Notes under the pieces: model-generated
Databases searched by the model: none
Told to the model about the DNA's origin: nothing
Seen by the model: the letters and a program-made list of their open reading frames with translations, nothing else
NCBI GenBank assembly: GCA_965217685.1
Contig: CBDCIZ010000003.1
Coordinates: 1-64,000, forward strand
DNA from: Aurantimonas sp965217685
Lineage (GTDB): Bacteria > Pseudomonadota > Alphaproteobacteria > Rhizobiales > Rhizobiaceae
Direction: 5' to 3'
Length of the DNA: 64,000 nt
Program-made: the position numbers and the translations under genes
Shown: positions 8,437 to 16,806 of the stretch, one piece after another
Numbering within the stretch: position 1 is the first letter of the stretch
How the letters are laid out: each line of letters starts with the position of its first letter

Positions 8437-9582
8437 ATGGCTGACCGCCTTGCCCAAAATATGAACGCACCGCGGCCGCCAACGCCGCCATCCTCGGAAG
8501 TTCGCCTGGAACTAACGGAGCTGCTTTTCACGACCGCGGTGCCGTCAGCGATTATCGGCGTCTCGACCGTCGGCCTGGCGCTGACAATAATGATCCAGAC
8601 CAGCAATTTTTCGTTTGCGGCGGTGGCAGTCGCGGCAATTCTGGTCACGGCCTATAGGGTAGGCTGCGTCTTTGTCTTTCGAAAGCATGGCACCCGTTTC
8701 ACCATGCTGGCTTTCGAGCGTTTTTATGCCGCCGGCGCTATTGGTTTTTCCCTCGTTCTCGCAGCATTTTCCATCGTGGCTTTCGCCGAGCCGCTGAGTA
8801 CCGGTCAGTTGATGGCGACCGTCCTTGTCGCCAGCTATTGTGCCGGAATTGTCGTGCGGGCCTCGGCCCGGCCCTGGATCGCCATTGCGACCGTTCTCGT
8901 CGCCGCCGTCCCCCTCGCTGCCGTTTCGACGCTGAAGGGAACACCCGACTTCATTGCCGTCGCCATTGCGATCCTCCTCGTCATCGTCGGAAGCATCGAC
9001 ACGGTGTTCCACACCTATCGGATCACCCATGATCATCTGGCCACCCGCCGCCGCTTTGCCGAGTTGGCCGCCCTCGACAGCCTGACGGGTTTGCCGAACC
9101 GCTCCATGCTCTACCAGCGCCTCGACGCCCTGTTTGCGCGAAGCGGCGGCGGCCAGATTGCCATTCACTTCATCGATCTCGACCATTTCAAAGAGATCAA
9201 CGACAACCACGGCCACGCGACGGGTGACTCCATCCTGGAAGAAGTCGCCCGGCGTCTTCTGTCGATCCTGGGCAAAGACGCCTTTGCCGCCCGGGTCGGC
9301 GGCGACGAGTTCGTCATCGTCCAACCGAACATCGTCGAAGAAAGCGCGGCGCGCCACCTGGCCGATCGCATTGTCGAGGCAATCCGACAGCCAGTCGCCC
9401 TGCTCCACACTACGCTCGTCGTCGAGACCAGCAATGGCTGCCAGCTCGTCGAGCCTGGCACGATCCATTGGCGCGATGTCCTCGCGGCAGCCGATCAGGC
9501 GCTCTACGAGGCCAAGCGCGCGGGCCGCGGACGTGCTGTGGTCAAGACATCGGCGGTTAATCCCGTCGCGATACAACGCTGA
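8437..9582 (+). CDS. Membrane-bound diguanylate cyclase (GGDEF)
   Basis: Predicted to make c-di-GMP from two GTP. About five to six hydrophobic segments fill residues 20-185. The GGDEF domain starts at DSLTGLPNRSMLYQRLDALF and carries FIDLDHFKEINDNHGHATGD and the catalytic GGDEF at residues 288-292. The usual SIG-type strand after the active site is degenerate (VVETSNGCQLVEPG) and the domain is shorter there than normal, so activity is likely but not certain. No RxxD inhibitory site is obvious. Starts at 8338 and 8461 are also possible; 8437 is chosen because the first 33 codons from 8338 look non-coding. Confidence 0.87.
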   Translation: MADRLAQNMNAPRPPTPPSSEVRLELTELLFTTAVPSAIIGVSTVGLALTIMIQTSNFSFAAVAVAAILVTAYRVGCVFVFRKHGTRFTMLAFERFYAAGAIGFSLVLAAFSIVAFAEPLSTGQLMATVLVASYCAGIVVRASARPWIAIATVLVAAVPLAAVSTLKGTPDFIAVAIAILLVIVGSIDTVFHTYRITHDHLATRRRFAELAALDSLTGLPNRSMLYQRLDALFARSGGGQIAIHFIDLDHFKEINDNHGHATGDSILEEVARRLLSILGKDAFAARVGGDEFVIVQPNIVEESAARHLADRIVEAIRQPVALLHTTLVVETSNGCQLVEPGTIHWRDVLAAADQALYEAKRAGRGRAVVKTSAVNPVAIQR

Positions 9583-9670
9583 AGGCTTCTGTCCGATGGG
9601 CGTTGCACAAGCCCCTGGAACCAATTTTGCGCGGTAAGTGCAGCGTCACGCTTCAAATAAGGCGAGAATT

Positions 9671-9682
9671 CCCCACGTGGGG
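9671..9682. promoter_or_regulatory. 12-bp perfect palindrome upstream of exported-protein gene
   Basis: CCCCACGTGGGG lies in the gap between the diguanylate cyclase and the small exported protein. It is a plausible dimeric-regulator operator, but the evidence is only its symmetry. Confidence 0.3.
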
Positions 9683-9815
9683 CGTTCCGCCAAAGAACGT
9701 CACGCAACGGTCACGGCACAACCTCCGTTCAAACGGAAAATACGGTCAGCCTCATCCTGCCGAAATCGTCTTGCTTCACGAGAATGGCGACGATCACCAA
9801 GGCATGGAGAGGATC

Positions 9816-10133
9816 ATGAAACCCAATCTCATCGCCCCAGCCATCATCCTGTTCGGGATTACTGCTGCCATGGCCCAGGTGAGCGCGCCCACCCAGCAGG
9901 AAGCCAAGGCCAAGGCCGACTGCGACGATGGAATTCCCAAGATCGAAAGCTTGATCGGTTCCGCCGACGAGAATGGCATCGATACAGAAAGCGCCAAGAA
10001 CTTCCGGTCCACTGCAAAAAGCGCGCAAGGGAGCGGCGACGGCAGTAGCTGCGTCCAGGCGCTGATCCCGGCTCAAAACAGCGTTGCTGCTCCGTTGCCA
10101 ACACCAAATTCCGAACCACCAACGGCCGACTGA
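9816..10133 (+). CDS. Small exported protein of unknown function
   Basis: A 105-residue protein with a clear signal peptide (MKPNLIAPAIILFGITAAMA, cleavage likely after AMA). The mature part is hydrophilic, has two cysteines (in KADCDDG and SSCVQAL) that could form a disulfide, and a Pro/Thr-rich tail. The start ATG at 9816 follows GGAGAGG; the frame is open further upstream without coding character. I do not recognise the family. It lies between c-di-GMP synthesis and degradation genes and next to a small lipoprotein, so it may belong to the same surface-related unit. Confidence 0.65.
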   Translation: MKPNLIAPAIILFGITAAMAQVSAPTQQEAKAKADCDDGIPKIESLIGSADENGIDTESAKNFRSTAKSAQGSGDGSSCVQALIPAQNSVAAPLPTPNSEPPTAD

Positions 10134-10201
10134 CGCTGCAGCGGCTGACAATTTGAGCGCCAGGACTATCGGTTCGGCGGATCCATCGAAGGGATACCAT
10201 C

Positions 10202-10435
10202 ATGGACAAAACTTTCGCACTAGCCGCTATCGCCGCGATGACCATTCTCGCTGCTTGCAACAACAGCGACGGCGAAAACGCCAACAATCAAAGCTCATCC
10301 GCGCCCGTTGTTCAAAGTGATCCGTCGCCGCCGGAAGTCGAAAGCGGCGCAACCGATGGCAGTGTGGAATCTGGGACAGCCTCAACGCCCGTTCCATCAC
10401 CATCACAGCCCGCGCCACCAACTGGGGCGAACTGA
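10202..10435 (+). CDS. Small lipoprotein
   Basis: A 77-residue protein with a signal peptide ending in the lipobox LAAC (Cys19), so it is expected to be lipid-anchored. The rest is low complexity, rich in Ser, Pro, Asn, Gly and Thr, without a recognisable domain. It lies 68 bp after the small exported protein, in the same direction. Confidence 0.7.
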   Translation: MDKTFALAAIAAMTILAACNNSDGENANNQSSSAPVVQSDPSPPEVESGATDGSVESGTASTPVPSPSQPAPPTGAN

Positions 10436-10602
10436 CAGGTTCAAATAACCGCCTGAGAAATAGTCAGGTTCGAGATGCAACTTCCGTCATATCTCCGCTC
10501 GCCTCTGTTGCCGAAACGACCCAGGATCACAGCCCCTCGCTATGCTTCAGCCGCAATTGAAGATCCACCTTGCTAGTCTGTAATGTGGGACCGATTACAA
10601 CC

Positions 10603-11937
10603 ATGGCTATCGCAACCGACTTGACGCCTTTGGGTGTCGTCGACCCGCTCAAGTTTTTGGCGTCGACGCGAGGTACGGTGCATCGTCTGCTGGCGGCCTT
10701 GCGGACCAATCTCGGAATGGACGTCGGATACGTGTCCGAATTCGTCGACGACCAATCCGTGTTTCGCTCAGTCGATGCGCCAGGACTGGAGGCGATGATC
10801 AAGGTCGGCGATGCCTACTCGGTTCGGGACGTCTACTGCCGCCATGTCCTGGAGGGCCGTCTTCCCGAGTTTATTCCCGACACGGCTGTCGAGCCGATCG
10901 CCATGGCCATGCCCATCACGCAGTCGGTGCCGATCGGAACCCATGCCAGCGTGCCGATCAAGCTCGATTCCGGTAAGGCCTATGGGATGTTGTGCTGCCT
11001 TGGATTTACGGCAAAGCCAGGGTTTTCGAACGATAGCCGAGGATTGATGCGAGCCATTGCCGACGTCATCGGAACCGAAATCAGCGGCGTGGTCACCGCC
11101 GCGCGGCTCTATCGCGAACGGCACATTCGTATCGACAAGGCGCTGGCGGGTGATGAACTCACGATGGCATTCCAGCCGATCTGGAATATTGCGACGCGCC
11201 AACTGTTCGGGTTTGAGGGCCTTGCCCGTTTTGCTGGCAAGCCCCAGCGGCCGCCCGATCAGTGGTTCGCCGAAGCCGAAAAGATCGGACTTCGAACGCG
11301 CCTCGAGGTCGCCGCCATTCGTCAGGCCGCAAGTTCGTTTACGCTGCCTACAGGTGATCTTGCGCTCGCGGTCAACGTGTCTCCCCAAACTGTTTTGCAC
11401 CGTTCCTTCCAACGCCTGATGGATGGCTTGCCTCTTGACCGAATGATCCTCGAGATCACCGAGCATGCCCTGGTCGACAACTATGAGCGCTTGGCAGCGG
11501 CCCTGCAGTGTCTGCGGGACAAGGGATTACAGATTGCCATCGATGATGCCGGTGCCGGCTTTGCCAGTCTGCGCCACGTGCTTCTCCTGAAGCCTGATAT
11601 CATCAAGCTGGATGCGAGCCTTATTCGCGACATCGACACGGACACAGCCCGCCAGGCCGCCGTGACCGCGCTTGCAGGTTTCGCGGCGCAGACCGAATGC
11701 AAATTGATTGCCGAAGCACTGGAAACGCCCGACGAGCTGCGGACGGTGCAAAGCCTCGGGGTCCGCTTTGGCCAGGGCTATCTTCTCGGCGCACCAATGC
11801 AGATGGCCCAAACGTCCAGCCGATTTGAAAAGATCGACGAGCGGGATGGGTTGATCCGCGAGGCGCAAGAAACAGGTCGCGGGGCGTTCGAAAGATCGGG
11901 TCGCCACCTATCGGTTGTCAACGGCAACCAAAGTTGA
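10603..11937 (+). CDS. c-di-GMP phosphodiesterase with N-terminal GAF-like domain (EAL)
   Basis: A 444-residue soluble protein. Residues 15-165 look like a GAF sensory domain (YVSEFVDDQSVFRSVDAPG, then YCRHVLEGRLPEFIPD, and VPIGTHASVPIKL). The EAL domain starts near 185 with AFQPIWNIATRQLFGFEGLA, where the signature is EGL with the essential Glu kept. Other metal- and substrate-binding blocks are intact: LAVNVSPQT, LEITEH, AIDDAGAGFASL, KLDASLIRDI, IAEALET and GQGYLLGAPM. It should hydrolyse c-di-GMP, opposing the cyclase about 1 kb upstream. ATG 10603 is preferred over a TTG at 10570. Confidence 0.9.
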   Translation: MAIATDLTPLGVVDPLKFLASTRGTVHRLLAALRTNLGMDVGYVSEFVDDQSVFRSVDAPGLEAMIKVGDAYSVRDVYCRHVLEGRLPEFIPDTAVEPIAMAMPITQSVPIGTHASVPIKLDSGKAYGMLCCLGFTAKPGFSNDSRGLMRAIADVIGTEISGVVTAARLYRERHIRIDKALAGDELTMAFQPIWNIATRQLFGFEGLARFAGKPQRPPDQWFAEAEKIGLRTRLEVAAIRQAASSFTLPTGDLALAVNVSPQTVLHRSFQRLMDGLPLDRMILEITEHALVDNYERLAAALQCLRDKGLQIAIDDAGAGFASLRHVLLLKPDIIKLDASLIRDIDTDTARQAAVTALAGFAAQTECKLIAEALETPDELRTVQSLGVRFGQGYLLGAPMQMAQTSSRFEKIDERDGLIREAQETGRGAFERSGRHLSVVNGNQS

Positions 11938-12034
11938 GGCCTGCGCTGCCAGTCCGTTCGCTGCCCGCAAGCTCATCATTGAACCGCCGCTTTCAATTCC
12001 CAGATCAGCGAGGCATTCGAGGGGGACGAGGCTC

Positions 12035-12448
12035 ATGACCAAAACTGACGACATCGACGAGATCGTCCGGCAAACGGTGGCCAATGCCATCCGCACCGGT
12101 GAGCTTCTCCAGATCAACCGGGAGGCAGGACGTATCGCTGCTGAGACTGGTCTGCCGCGGCACGAGCTCGCGCAAGAGCTGTTCGCGGCAGGGATCGCTG
12201 CCCGCATCAACATGGAATTTGGCGAACGCCCCAAAGCAGTTCTCCAGGGGCACTCCAGGCCCGAAGGCCTCGGTGCCGAACTTCGCTCAGGCGGTTTGGA
12301 AGGGATCGTATTCCAGCACGATACTCTCGGGCTCGCCATCGAACTCGGCGGTGGGCATGGCGCCGAAACCGTCACCGGCCTTGAAGAGAATGACGCAGGT
12401 CATCAGCGTGGTGGCGAGGCTGAAGGCGTGTTCGCGTGCAAGTGTTAG
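12035..12448 (+). CDS. Hypothetical protein, C-terminal half antisense to another gene
   Basis: A 137-codon frame. The first 70 or so residues have normal composition and predicted helices (DDIDEIVRQTVANAIRTGEL, then HELAQELFAAGIAARINMEF). The remainder overlaps a minus-strand gene (12287-12454) over almost its full length and looks like the shadow of that gene, so the original stop may have been lost. The ATG at 12035 follows a GGGGGAC-type ribosome site. The function is unknown. Confidence 0.45.
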   Translation: MTKTDDIDEIVRQTVANAIRTGELLQINREAGRIAAETGLPRHELAQELFAAGIAARINMEFGERPKAVLQGHSRPEGLGAELRSGGLEGIVFQHDTLGLAIELGGGHGAETVTGLEENDAGHQRGGEAEGVFACKC

Positions 12449-12454
12449 GCTCAT
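12287..12454 (-). CDS. Small conserved-type hypothetical protein of rhizobial islands
   Basis: A 55-residue protein beginning MSLTLAREHAFSLATTLMTC and ending EYDPFQTA. It has protein-like composition, a central hydrophobic strand (MTCVILFKAGDGFG) and an acidic tail. From memory, similar short proteins recur near SSB, ParB and strawberry-notch genes in rhizobial accessory regions. The frame is open further upstream, but the ATG at 12452-12454 gives the most plausible N-terminus. It overlaps the plus-strand gene 12035-12448 almost entirely. Confidence 0.55.
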   Translation of the reverse strand: MSLTLAREHAFSLATTLMTCVILFKAGDGFGAMPTAEFDGEPESIVLEYDPFQTA

Positions 12455-12867
12455 CGTGAAGGCTCCCGTCCAGAAGGCGGGGACCATCCCCGCTCGACAG
12501 GCGCCCGAAGTGTCCAGCATCTGGCCGCGATCACCGCGACAGGCGTCAGCCAGAGCGGCCGCAAGCTGGCTTAGCGGACCCCTTGCGGGTTGATCGTCGC
12601 AAGGCCTGAGCTGGATCGTAGGAATGGCGTCGATGAGAGCGGGGTGATCGCACCAGACATCAGGAGTCCGATTGAAATGGGCCTCTCGCAACGGGAATTT
12701 GCCGGCGTTGCCGGTTCTCCGCCTGCGGACCAACCATTGGACTGCGCCAGTGATCGCGACCGACGAACCTGTCACCGACCAAGACGCGCGCCTGTCAGCC
12801 GTGAGCGTCCGCCATCTTGACCCTCATCGAGCCATCGATGATGAATGGCTCGGATGGAGGACCACTC
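12455..12867. other. Intergenic stretch without a supported gene
   Basis: Several overlapping frames are open on both strands because of high GC, but none has a ribosome site, motif or convincing composition. Confidence 0.4.
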
Positions 12868-13152
12868 ATGTTCGAAGACGATCCCGAGATCGAAACGTCG
12901 CCCTTCTCCGGCAGCCTTACCAGAGACGGGATCACCGTTCGCATTGCGATCTTCAGGATCGCCGGCAGCAGGGACAGCTGGTCGCTCGAAATGGTCGACA
13001 AAGACAACAACTCCGTCGTCTGGGATAAGCAGTTCGCCTCCGACCAGCTCGCCTGCAGCGCCTTTTACGAAGCCCTCGAAGCCGAGGGCATCGAGGCCCT
13101 CGTCAATTCGCCGCCTGGCGGCGGCGTCCCGCAGTCGATGCTGCTGCATTAG
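12868..13152 (+). CDS. Hypothetical protein
   Basis: A 94-residue soluble protein beginning MFEDDPEIETSPFSGSLTRD. The pattern GITVRIAIFRIAGSRDSWSL-EMVDKDNNSVVWD suggests a small beta-rich fold followed by a helix (SACSAFYEALEAEGI-type). The start at 12868 follows GGATGGAGG. Codon use matches neighbouring genes. The family has no function known to me; it belongs to the plasmid-like module next to the SSB gene. Confidence 0.7.
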   Translation: MFEDDPEIETSPFSGSLTRDGITVRIAIFRIAGSRDSWSLEMVDKDNNSVVWDKQFASDQLACSAFYEALEAEGIEALVNSPPGGGVPQSMLLH

Positions 13153-13293
13153 GAGCGCTGATATCCCTCGCCGACCCGCGACCCGGCAACGTGATGCTTT
13201 GCAAAGGCTCGATCCCCTTGGAGCGTTCTTCCGGGCTCGACGCCCCGAACGCCGAAAAGCGGCCCCCGAAGGAGCCGCTCTCCGGTGTTTCGC

Positions 13294-13617
13294 TCAGGCC
13301 GCGTCGCGCGCGGCCATCAGGTTGAAGCTGGTGGCGATGATATCGACGGTGAACTTGCGGTCCTCGCCCTCGCCGTAGGAGGTCTCGCCGACCCGGGCCT
13401 CGACGCAGACGCTGTCACCCTTCAAGACGTTTTCGGCGACCCACTTGGCCTGCGCCTCGTCGAGGATGGTGACGGGCACCCAGTCGGTGCGGTCCTGCCT
13501 GTTGCCCTTGGCGTCGGTCCAGACGCGGTTGGTGGCGATCGAGACCTTGGTGACTTTGGCGAAGGCTTTGACGTTGCCGACATGGCCGAGGAGGGTGAGG
13601 CGGTTGATCGAGCGCAT
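13294..13617 (-). CDS. ssb: Single-stranded DNA-binding protein (accessory, short)
   Basis: A 107-residue OB-fold protein: MRSINRLTLLGHVGNVKAFA at the start, then VSIATNRVWTDAKGNRQDRT-DWVPVTI and LKGDSVCVEARVGETSYGEG. It lacks the long disordered tail and acidic tip (DDDIPF type) of chromosomal SSB, which recruits repair proteins. This short form is typical of plasmid or island SSBs that protect single-stranded DNA during transfer or replication. Confidence 0.88.
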   Translation of the reverse strand: MRSINRLTLLGHVGNVKAFAKVTKVSIATNRVWTDAKGNRQDRTDWVPVTILDEAQAKWVAENVLKGDSVCVEARVGETSYGEGEDRKFTVDIIATSFNLMAARDAA

Positions 13618-14166
13618 GAGGATCTCCTGTGTTGTGCGTTTCGATGCCCCCGAACAGACCGCGACAGGCCGCGCGGTCAGCCAGAATTGCGGAGGGTCCG
13701 GCGAAGCTGGAAACCGTCATTCGGGTTGACCGCATAGCGGACAAAGCGGTCAGGGATTGGCATCTTTCAAGAAACGGACCGCACAGGAGAGACCCGGCAG
13801 CCAGCCCTCGATCCCAGAGCCCTCTCCCGGCCAGCATGTCGTGCTCGAAGTTTCCCACGGGCTTCATCCTGGTTGACCGCTCCTATCAGCCTGGCCAGCA
13901 TGTCTACGAAAGCGCGCCGAACACTGCGATCCCGCCGTCATCACCATCGTCGAGAAGCCGCAGATGGGTGATCGGACCGTCAGTGGGCTGCGATACCCGC
14001 GCGAGGTTCGGTGTTTGGTGCCTGGTCCGCGCGGCGTCCGGCGCCGGCCTGTCCGCCCGTGGACGCTATCGCCGCCTCGATCTTTGGCTCTCTGCACTCG
14101 TGTTCCAATGTCGAACTCCGTGTCATCGACACTGGATGCCACGGTTCGTCGGTCGAGCGTTGGCGT
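13618..14166. other. Gap between ssb and the toxin-antitoxin pair
   Basis: No gene could be supported. Fragments in different plus frames look protein-like (for example VITIVEKPQMGDRTVSGLRY), which may be the remains of a broken gene, but I could not reconstruct one continuous product. Confidence 0.35.
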
Positions 14167-14529
14167 TCAGGCCGCGGGCGCGTCGATCAGGATCGATGTT
14201 CGAATTTCCGAATAATCCGCCCTTAGCGCCGTGCCATCACGATCGATCAAGCCAATTCGCTCGAGCGCGGTCACATCCTCATGCACCCGTTTGACGTCGC
14301 GGCCGAGATCGCGCGCCAGCGCCCGGATGCTGGACGCCGGATGCTGGTGAAGGCGGCGCAGCAGCTCGTAGCGCTTGTCGGTCAGGCTGGCCGCAAGCGA
14401 CGACCACGACAGGAAGGTCACATTGTCTTCCGCAACAATATCTTCGTCTCGTTCCGCGCAGTGCCACGCGTCACTGACCCGGGCCGCTGCGTCCTTCAGG
14501 CTACCGCCGACGAATATCTGCTTCTTCAT
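14167..14529 (-). CDS. Winged-helix antitoxin (MarR/HVO_A0114-like), partner of TumE-type toxin
   Basis: A 120-residue protein with a winged HTH in its second half: KRYELLRRLHQHPASSIRAL, ARDLGRDVKRVHEDVTALER, IGLIDRDG. Its ATG overlaps the toxin stop (ATGA), so the genes are translationally coupled with toxin first. Antitoxins of this group neutralise the toxin and usually repress the shared promoter. A palindrome over the predicted -10 box upstream of the pair fits such autoregulation. Confidence 0.8.
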   Translation of the reverse strand: MKKQIFVGGSLKDAAARVSDAWHCAERDEDIVAEDNVTFLSWSSLAASLTDKRYELLRRLHQHPASSIRALARDLGRDVKRVHEDVTALERIGLIDRDGTALRADYSEIRTSILIDAPAA

Positions 14530-14813
14530 GTGGACCTCCGCAAACTCTCGACCTCGGCGACGAAACGATCGAGAAGTTCGTCAATGCCGGTGAAGGCATA
14601 CGATTGTTCCCGATCTCCCTCGTGCCGGTGATCGCCCTTGCCGCGCTCGTTGTCGTAGCCAAGAACCCGGCGCCCTTCGACGATATAGACCAGTCGGTAT
14701 TTGAACCGGTGCCGTGAGGGCAGGACCGGGTCGGGAACACGCCAGACGACCATCTCGGCCAGATTGCCATCAGGAAAGACGACACGCTCGCGAATGACCA
14801 GGTCGGCTTTCAT
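14526..14813 (-). CDS. TumE-family (DUF6516) toxin
   Basis: A 95-residue protein with the family signature: RERVVFPDGNLAEMVVWRVP, then FKYRLVYIVEGRRVLGYDNE, RGKGDHRHEGDREQSYAFTG. The invariant YDNE-x-GKGDHRH block is intact, so it is probably functional. The family is regarded as the toxin of TumE-TumA-type modules; its biochemical target is not certain to me. An open frame extends upstream to 14849, but ATG 14813 is right after the predicted promoter and matches family length. Confidence 0.82.
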   Translation of the reverse strand: MKADLVIRERVVFPDGNLAEMVVWRVPDPVLPSRHRFKYRLVYIVEGRRVLGYDNERGKGDHRHEGDREQSYAFTGIDELLDRFVAEVESLRRST

Positions 14814-14815
14814 GT

Positions 14816-14849
14816 TGGCATGATATGCCATCGCTGGCGTTGGCGTCAA
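14816..14849 (-). promoter_or_regulatory. Promoter and palindromic operator of the toxin-antitoxin pair
   Basis: On the minus strand TTGACG (14844-14849) and TATCAT (14820-14825) are 18 bases apart, close to consensus. The -10 box lies inside a perfect palindrome, TGGCAT-GAT-ATGCCA (14816-14830). Transcription would begin only a few bases before the toxin ATG, giving a nearly leaderless mRNA. A repressor on the palindrome would block polymerase directly. Confidence 0.6.
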
Positions 14850-14884
14850 ATGCCATCAGAAGGCGCTGACAGTCGCTCAGCCCC

Positions 14885-15088
14885 TCACGATATGCCTCGC
14901 TTATCCCCGCGACGGCCGTCATGCGTTTCCGCGCGTTCCCGCCAATCCGGGATCCCTGATATCTCGAGGTCCGTTGTGAGAAAGGGCTGATTTCGGCCGC
15001 GCTTGCCATCCAGATAGCAGATGATGGTGACGAGGATCGCAGTGACGAAGACGACCATCATCACCATGATCGTCATCACCGTGGTCAT
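14885..15088 (-). CDS. Possible small membrane protein
   Basis: A 67-residue frame starting MTTVMTIMVMMVVFVTAILV, a single strongly hydrophobic helix, followed by a charged tail (LDGKRGRNQPFLTTDLEI). The composition is credible for a one-pass membrane protein, but there is no good ribosome site and no family is recognised. The rest of 14850-15302 shows nothing I can support. Confidence 0.35.
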   Translation of the reverse strand: MTTVMTIMVMMVVFVTAILVTIICYLDGKRGRNQPFLTTDLEISGIPDWRERAETHDGRRGDKRGIS

Positions 15089-15302
15089 CCGGCATTCCAC
15101 ACGATCCAGGAAACATCATGGTCCATGCGCGTTCCCATTCGACGGTGTACGGCATCAGTCGGAATAGATCGGTGGCACTTACAACAGCATCCAAGCAGCG
15201 CCAAATTACGGCGATAGTGACCTCACCTCTGCGGTCGGGGCCGATGTCCAGACAGCCAGCCAGCGCGATAACCGCGAAAGGCATCCTTCCGAATGCCGGC
15301 GC

Positions 15303-16232
15303 CTAAGCGCCGACCCTCATGACGGAGATCCCGAGCTTCTTCGCCTTGTCGACGAGGTTCTCGGTGATGCCGGTGCCCGGCGTGGCGATCAGGCCTTGCG
15401 GGACGATCTCCAGCATCTGGTCGTTGCGCTTGAACGGGGCTGCTTTCCCGTACCGGATCCAGTCTGGCTTGAAGACAACGGTGGTAACGTTTCGGGTGGC
15501 GGCCCATTTGGCGGCAATCAGTTCGGCGCCCTTGGGTGATCCGCCGTGGATCAGCACCATGTCGGGATATTTCGCTTTCGCTTTGTCGAGGGCGGCCCAG
15601 ATCGGTGTGACCTCGTTGAAGTCGAGCCCGCCTGCGAAGGCGATCTTGGTGCCTTCCGGGCAGTTCGTCTCGGTCTCCTTGCGGCGTTTAGCCGAGAGGA
15701 AATCGCGGCTGTCGATCATCGCCGCGGTGAGTGTCTGGTGCGAGATCTTCGATCCGGTGCGTGGAAACCACGGGCTGCCGGTCTGGACATGATAGTGTTC
15801 GCCGGCCCAGTCGCGCATTGCCTCAAAGGCGTCCCGGGTCTGGGTGAGCGTGCGGCCCTCGTCGATCAGGCGCTCCAGTTCGACGCTGCGGATTTCCGAG
15901 CCGTCCTGCTCGCGCTGGCACTCGCGCTGCTTCATCTCGATGTCGTCGAGACGCTTTTGGGAATGAGCAACCCGGCGATGGAAGGTGTTGACGAGGCTCC
16001 AGAGGAGCTCGGGCGTTTCGTCCTCCAGCCGCGTGCCGGCGAAGATGTCGCCCATCGTCTCCATGAGGGCGTTGATGTTGGCTTCGACAAGATCGGCATC
16101 GGGCAGTTCGCGGGTGTCGCGCTCGTCCGAACCGGGTCTGACACCGTAAAGGGCGTAATCGTCGAGAAGGCGTGCCGTAGGACTTGGCGTCGGACTGCGG
16201 TGGTCGAAGGAGAACTCTTCGAAACGGGACAT
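15303..16232 (-). CDS. DUF2493 domain protein (SLOG-like)
   Basis: A 309-residue protein. The N-terminal half is helical, with a probable coiled coil around VNTFHRRVAHSQKRLDDIEM to ELERLIDEGRTLTQTRDAFE. Residues 190-309 are the DUF2493 domain: KIAFAGGLDFNEVTPIWAAL, MVLIHGGSPKGAELIAAKWA, VTTVVFKPDW. Such Rossmann-like SLOG domains are thought to bind nucleotide-derived ligands. It is a regular member of rhizobial plasmid and island modules with strawberry-notch, toprim and ParB proteins. ATG 16232 is chosen because upstream codons look untranslated. Confidence 0.82.
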   Translation of the reverse strand: MSRFEEFSFDHRSPTPSPTARLLDDYALYGVRPGSDERDTRELPDADLVEANINALMETMGDIFAGTRLEDETPELLWSLVNTFHRRVAHSQKRLDDIEMKQRECQREQDGSEIRSVELERLIDEGRTLTQTRDAFEAMRDWAGEHYHVQTGSPWFPRTGSKISHQTLTAAMIDSRDFLSAKRRKETETNCPEGTKIAFAGGLDFNEVTPIWAALDKAKAKYPDMVLIHGGSPKGAELIAAKWAATRNVTTVVFKPDWIRYGKAAPFKRNDQMLEIVPQGLIATPGTGITENLVDKAKKLGISVMRVGA

Positions 16233-16492
16233 GGCGCTGATCCTTTTTGTGGAGAGGCCGTTTGATCGGCCAGGACAGCGTGGGCAGAAGCCCGGTGGCA
16301 TCGGGGTGCACCCGAAGGGCGGCGCGAACGCGCCGAGGCCAGCGCCGGGCCTGTTTTGCTGCGCGAGGAGCAAAGCTGCGGCGGCCTTCCCGCCAAAGCG
16401 CAGCGGGGAAAACAGGTCCGATGCGGACTTGCGGCTCGATGAGGGCGGCTTTCCGCCCGACCCGCCGGGCTATCGTCCTGATGTCCCTGGTC

Positions 16493-16513
16493 GGTAGTGT
16501 CTCAGTTTGAAAT
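16493..16513 (+). repeat. Left terminal inverted repeat of the IS1-like transposon
   Basis: Begins GGTAGTGTCTCAGTTTGAAA and is perfectly complementary over 21 bp to 20010-20030. The GGTA-G start resembles IS1-family ends. Confidence 0.9.
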
Positions 16514-16590
16514 GTAGATGCCGGTCGTTCCCCTTCTCGCGCAGGCCGATCGTTTCCTATATGCTTAGCGGTGAGCATAGGGGGAAACGC

Positions 16591-16806
16591 ATGGCGATTT
16601 GGCGTATTGATCTATTCGAAACTAGCAAGGACAAGCTGCCCTTCCGGAGTGGTTACTGCCACGCGGCGGATCAAAACGAGGCGGTTGAAAAGGCTGGCGC
16701 TGCGCTGAAAGCTGATTCAGGAGCCACGAGTGTTGACGCCATAAAAATCACCGCGCGTTCGATCCCACCGATTCCGACCGATAACGTTCTTTGGGATGGT
16801 GAATAA
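16591..16806 (+). CDS. Transposon cargo: hypothetical protein
   Basis: A 71-residue protein beginning MAIWRIDLFETSKDKLPFRS. It is amphipathic, with a helix around NEAVEKAGAALKAD and no membrane segment. The ATG follows GGGGGAAA at good spacing. Its stop overlaps the start of the next gene (TAATG), so the two are coupled. I do not recognise the family. Confidence 0.6.
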   Translation: MAIWRIDLFETSKDKLPFRSGYCHAADQNEAVEKAGAALKADSGATSVDAIKITARSIPPIPTDNVLWDGE

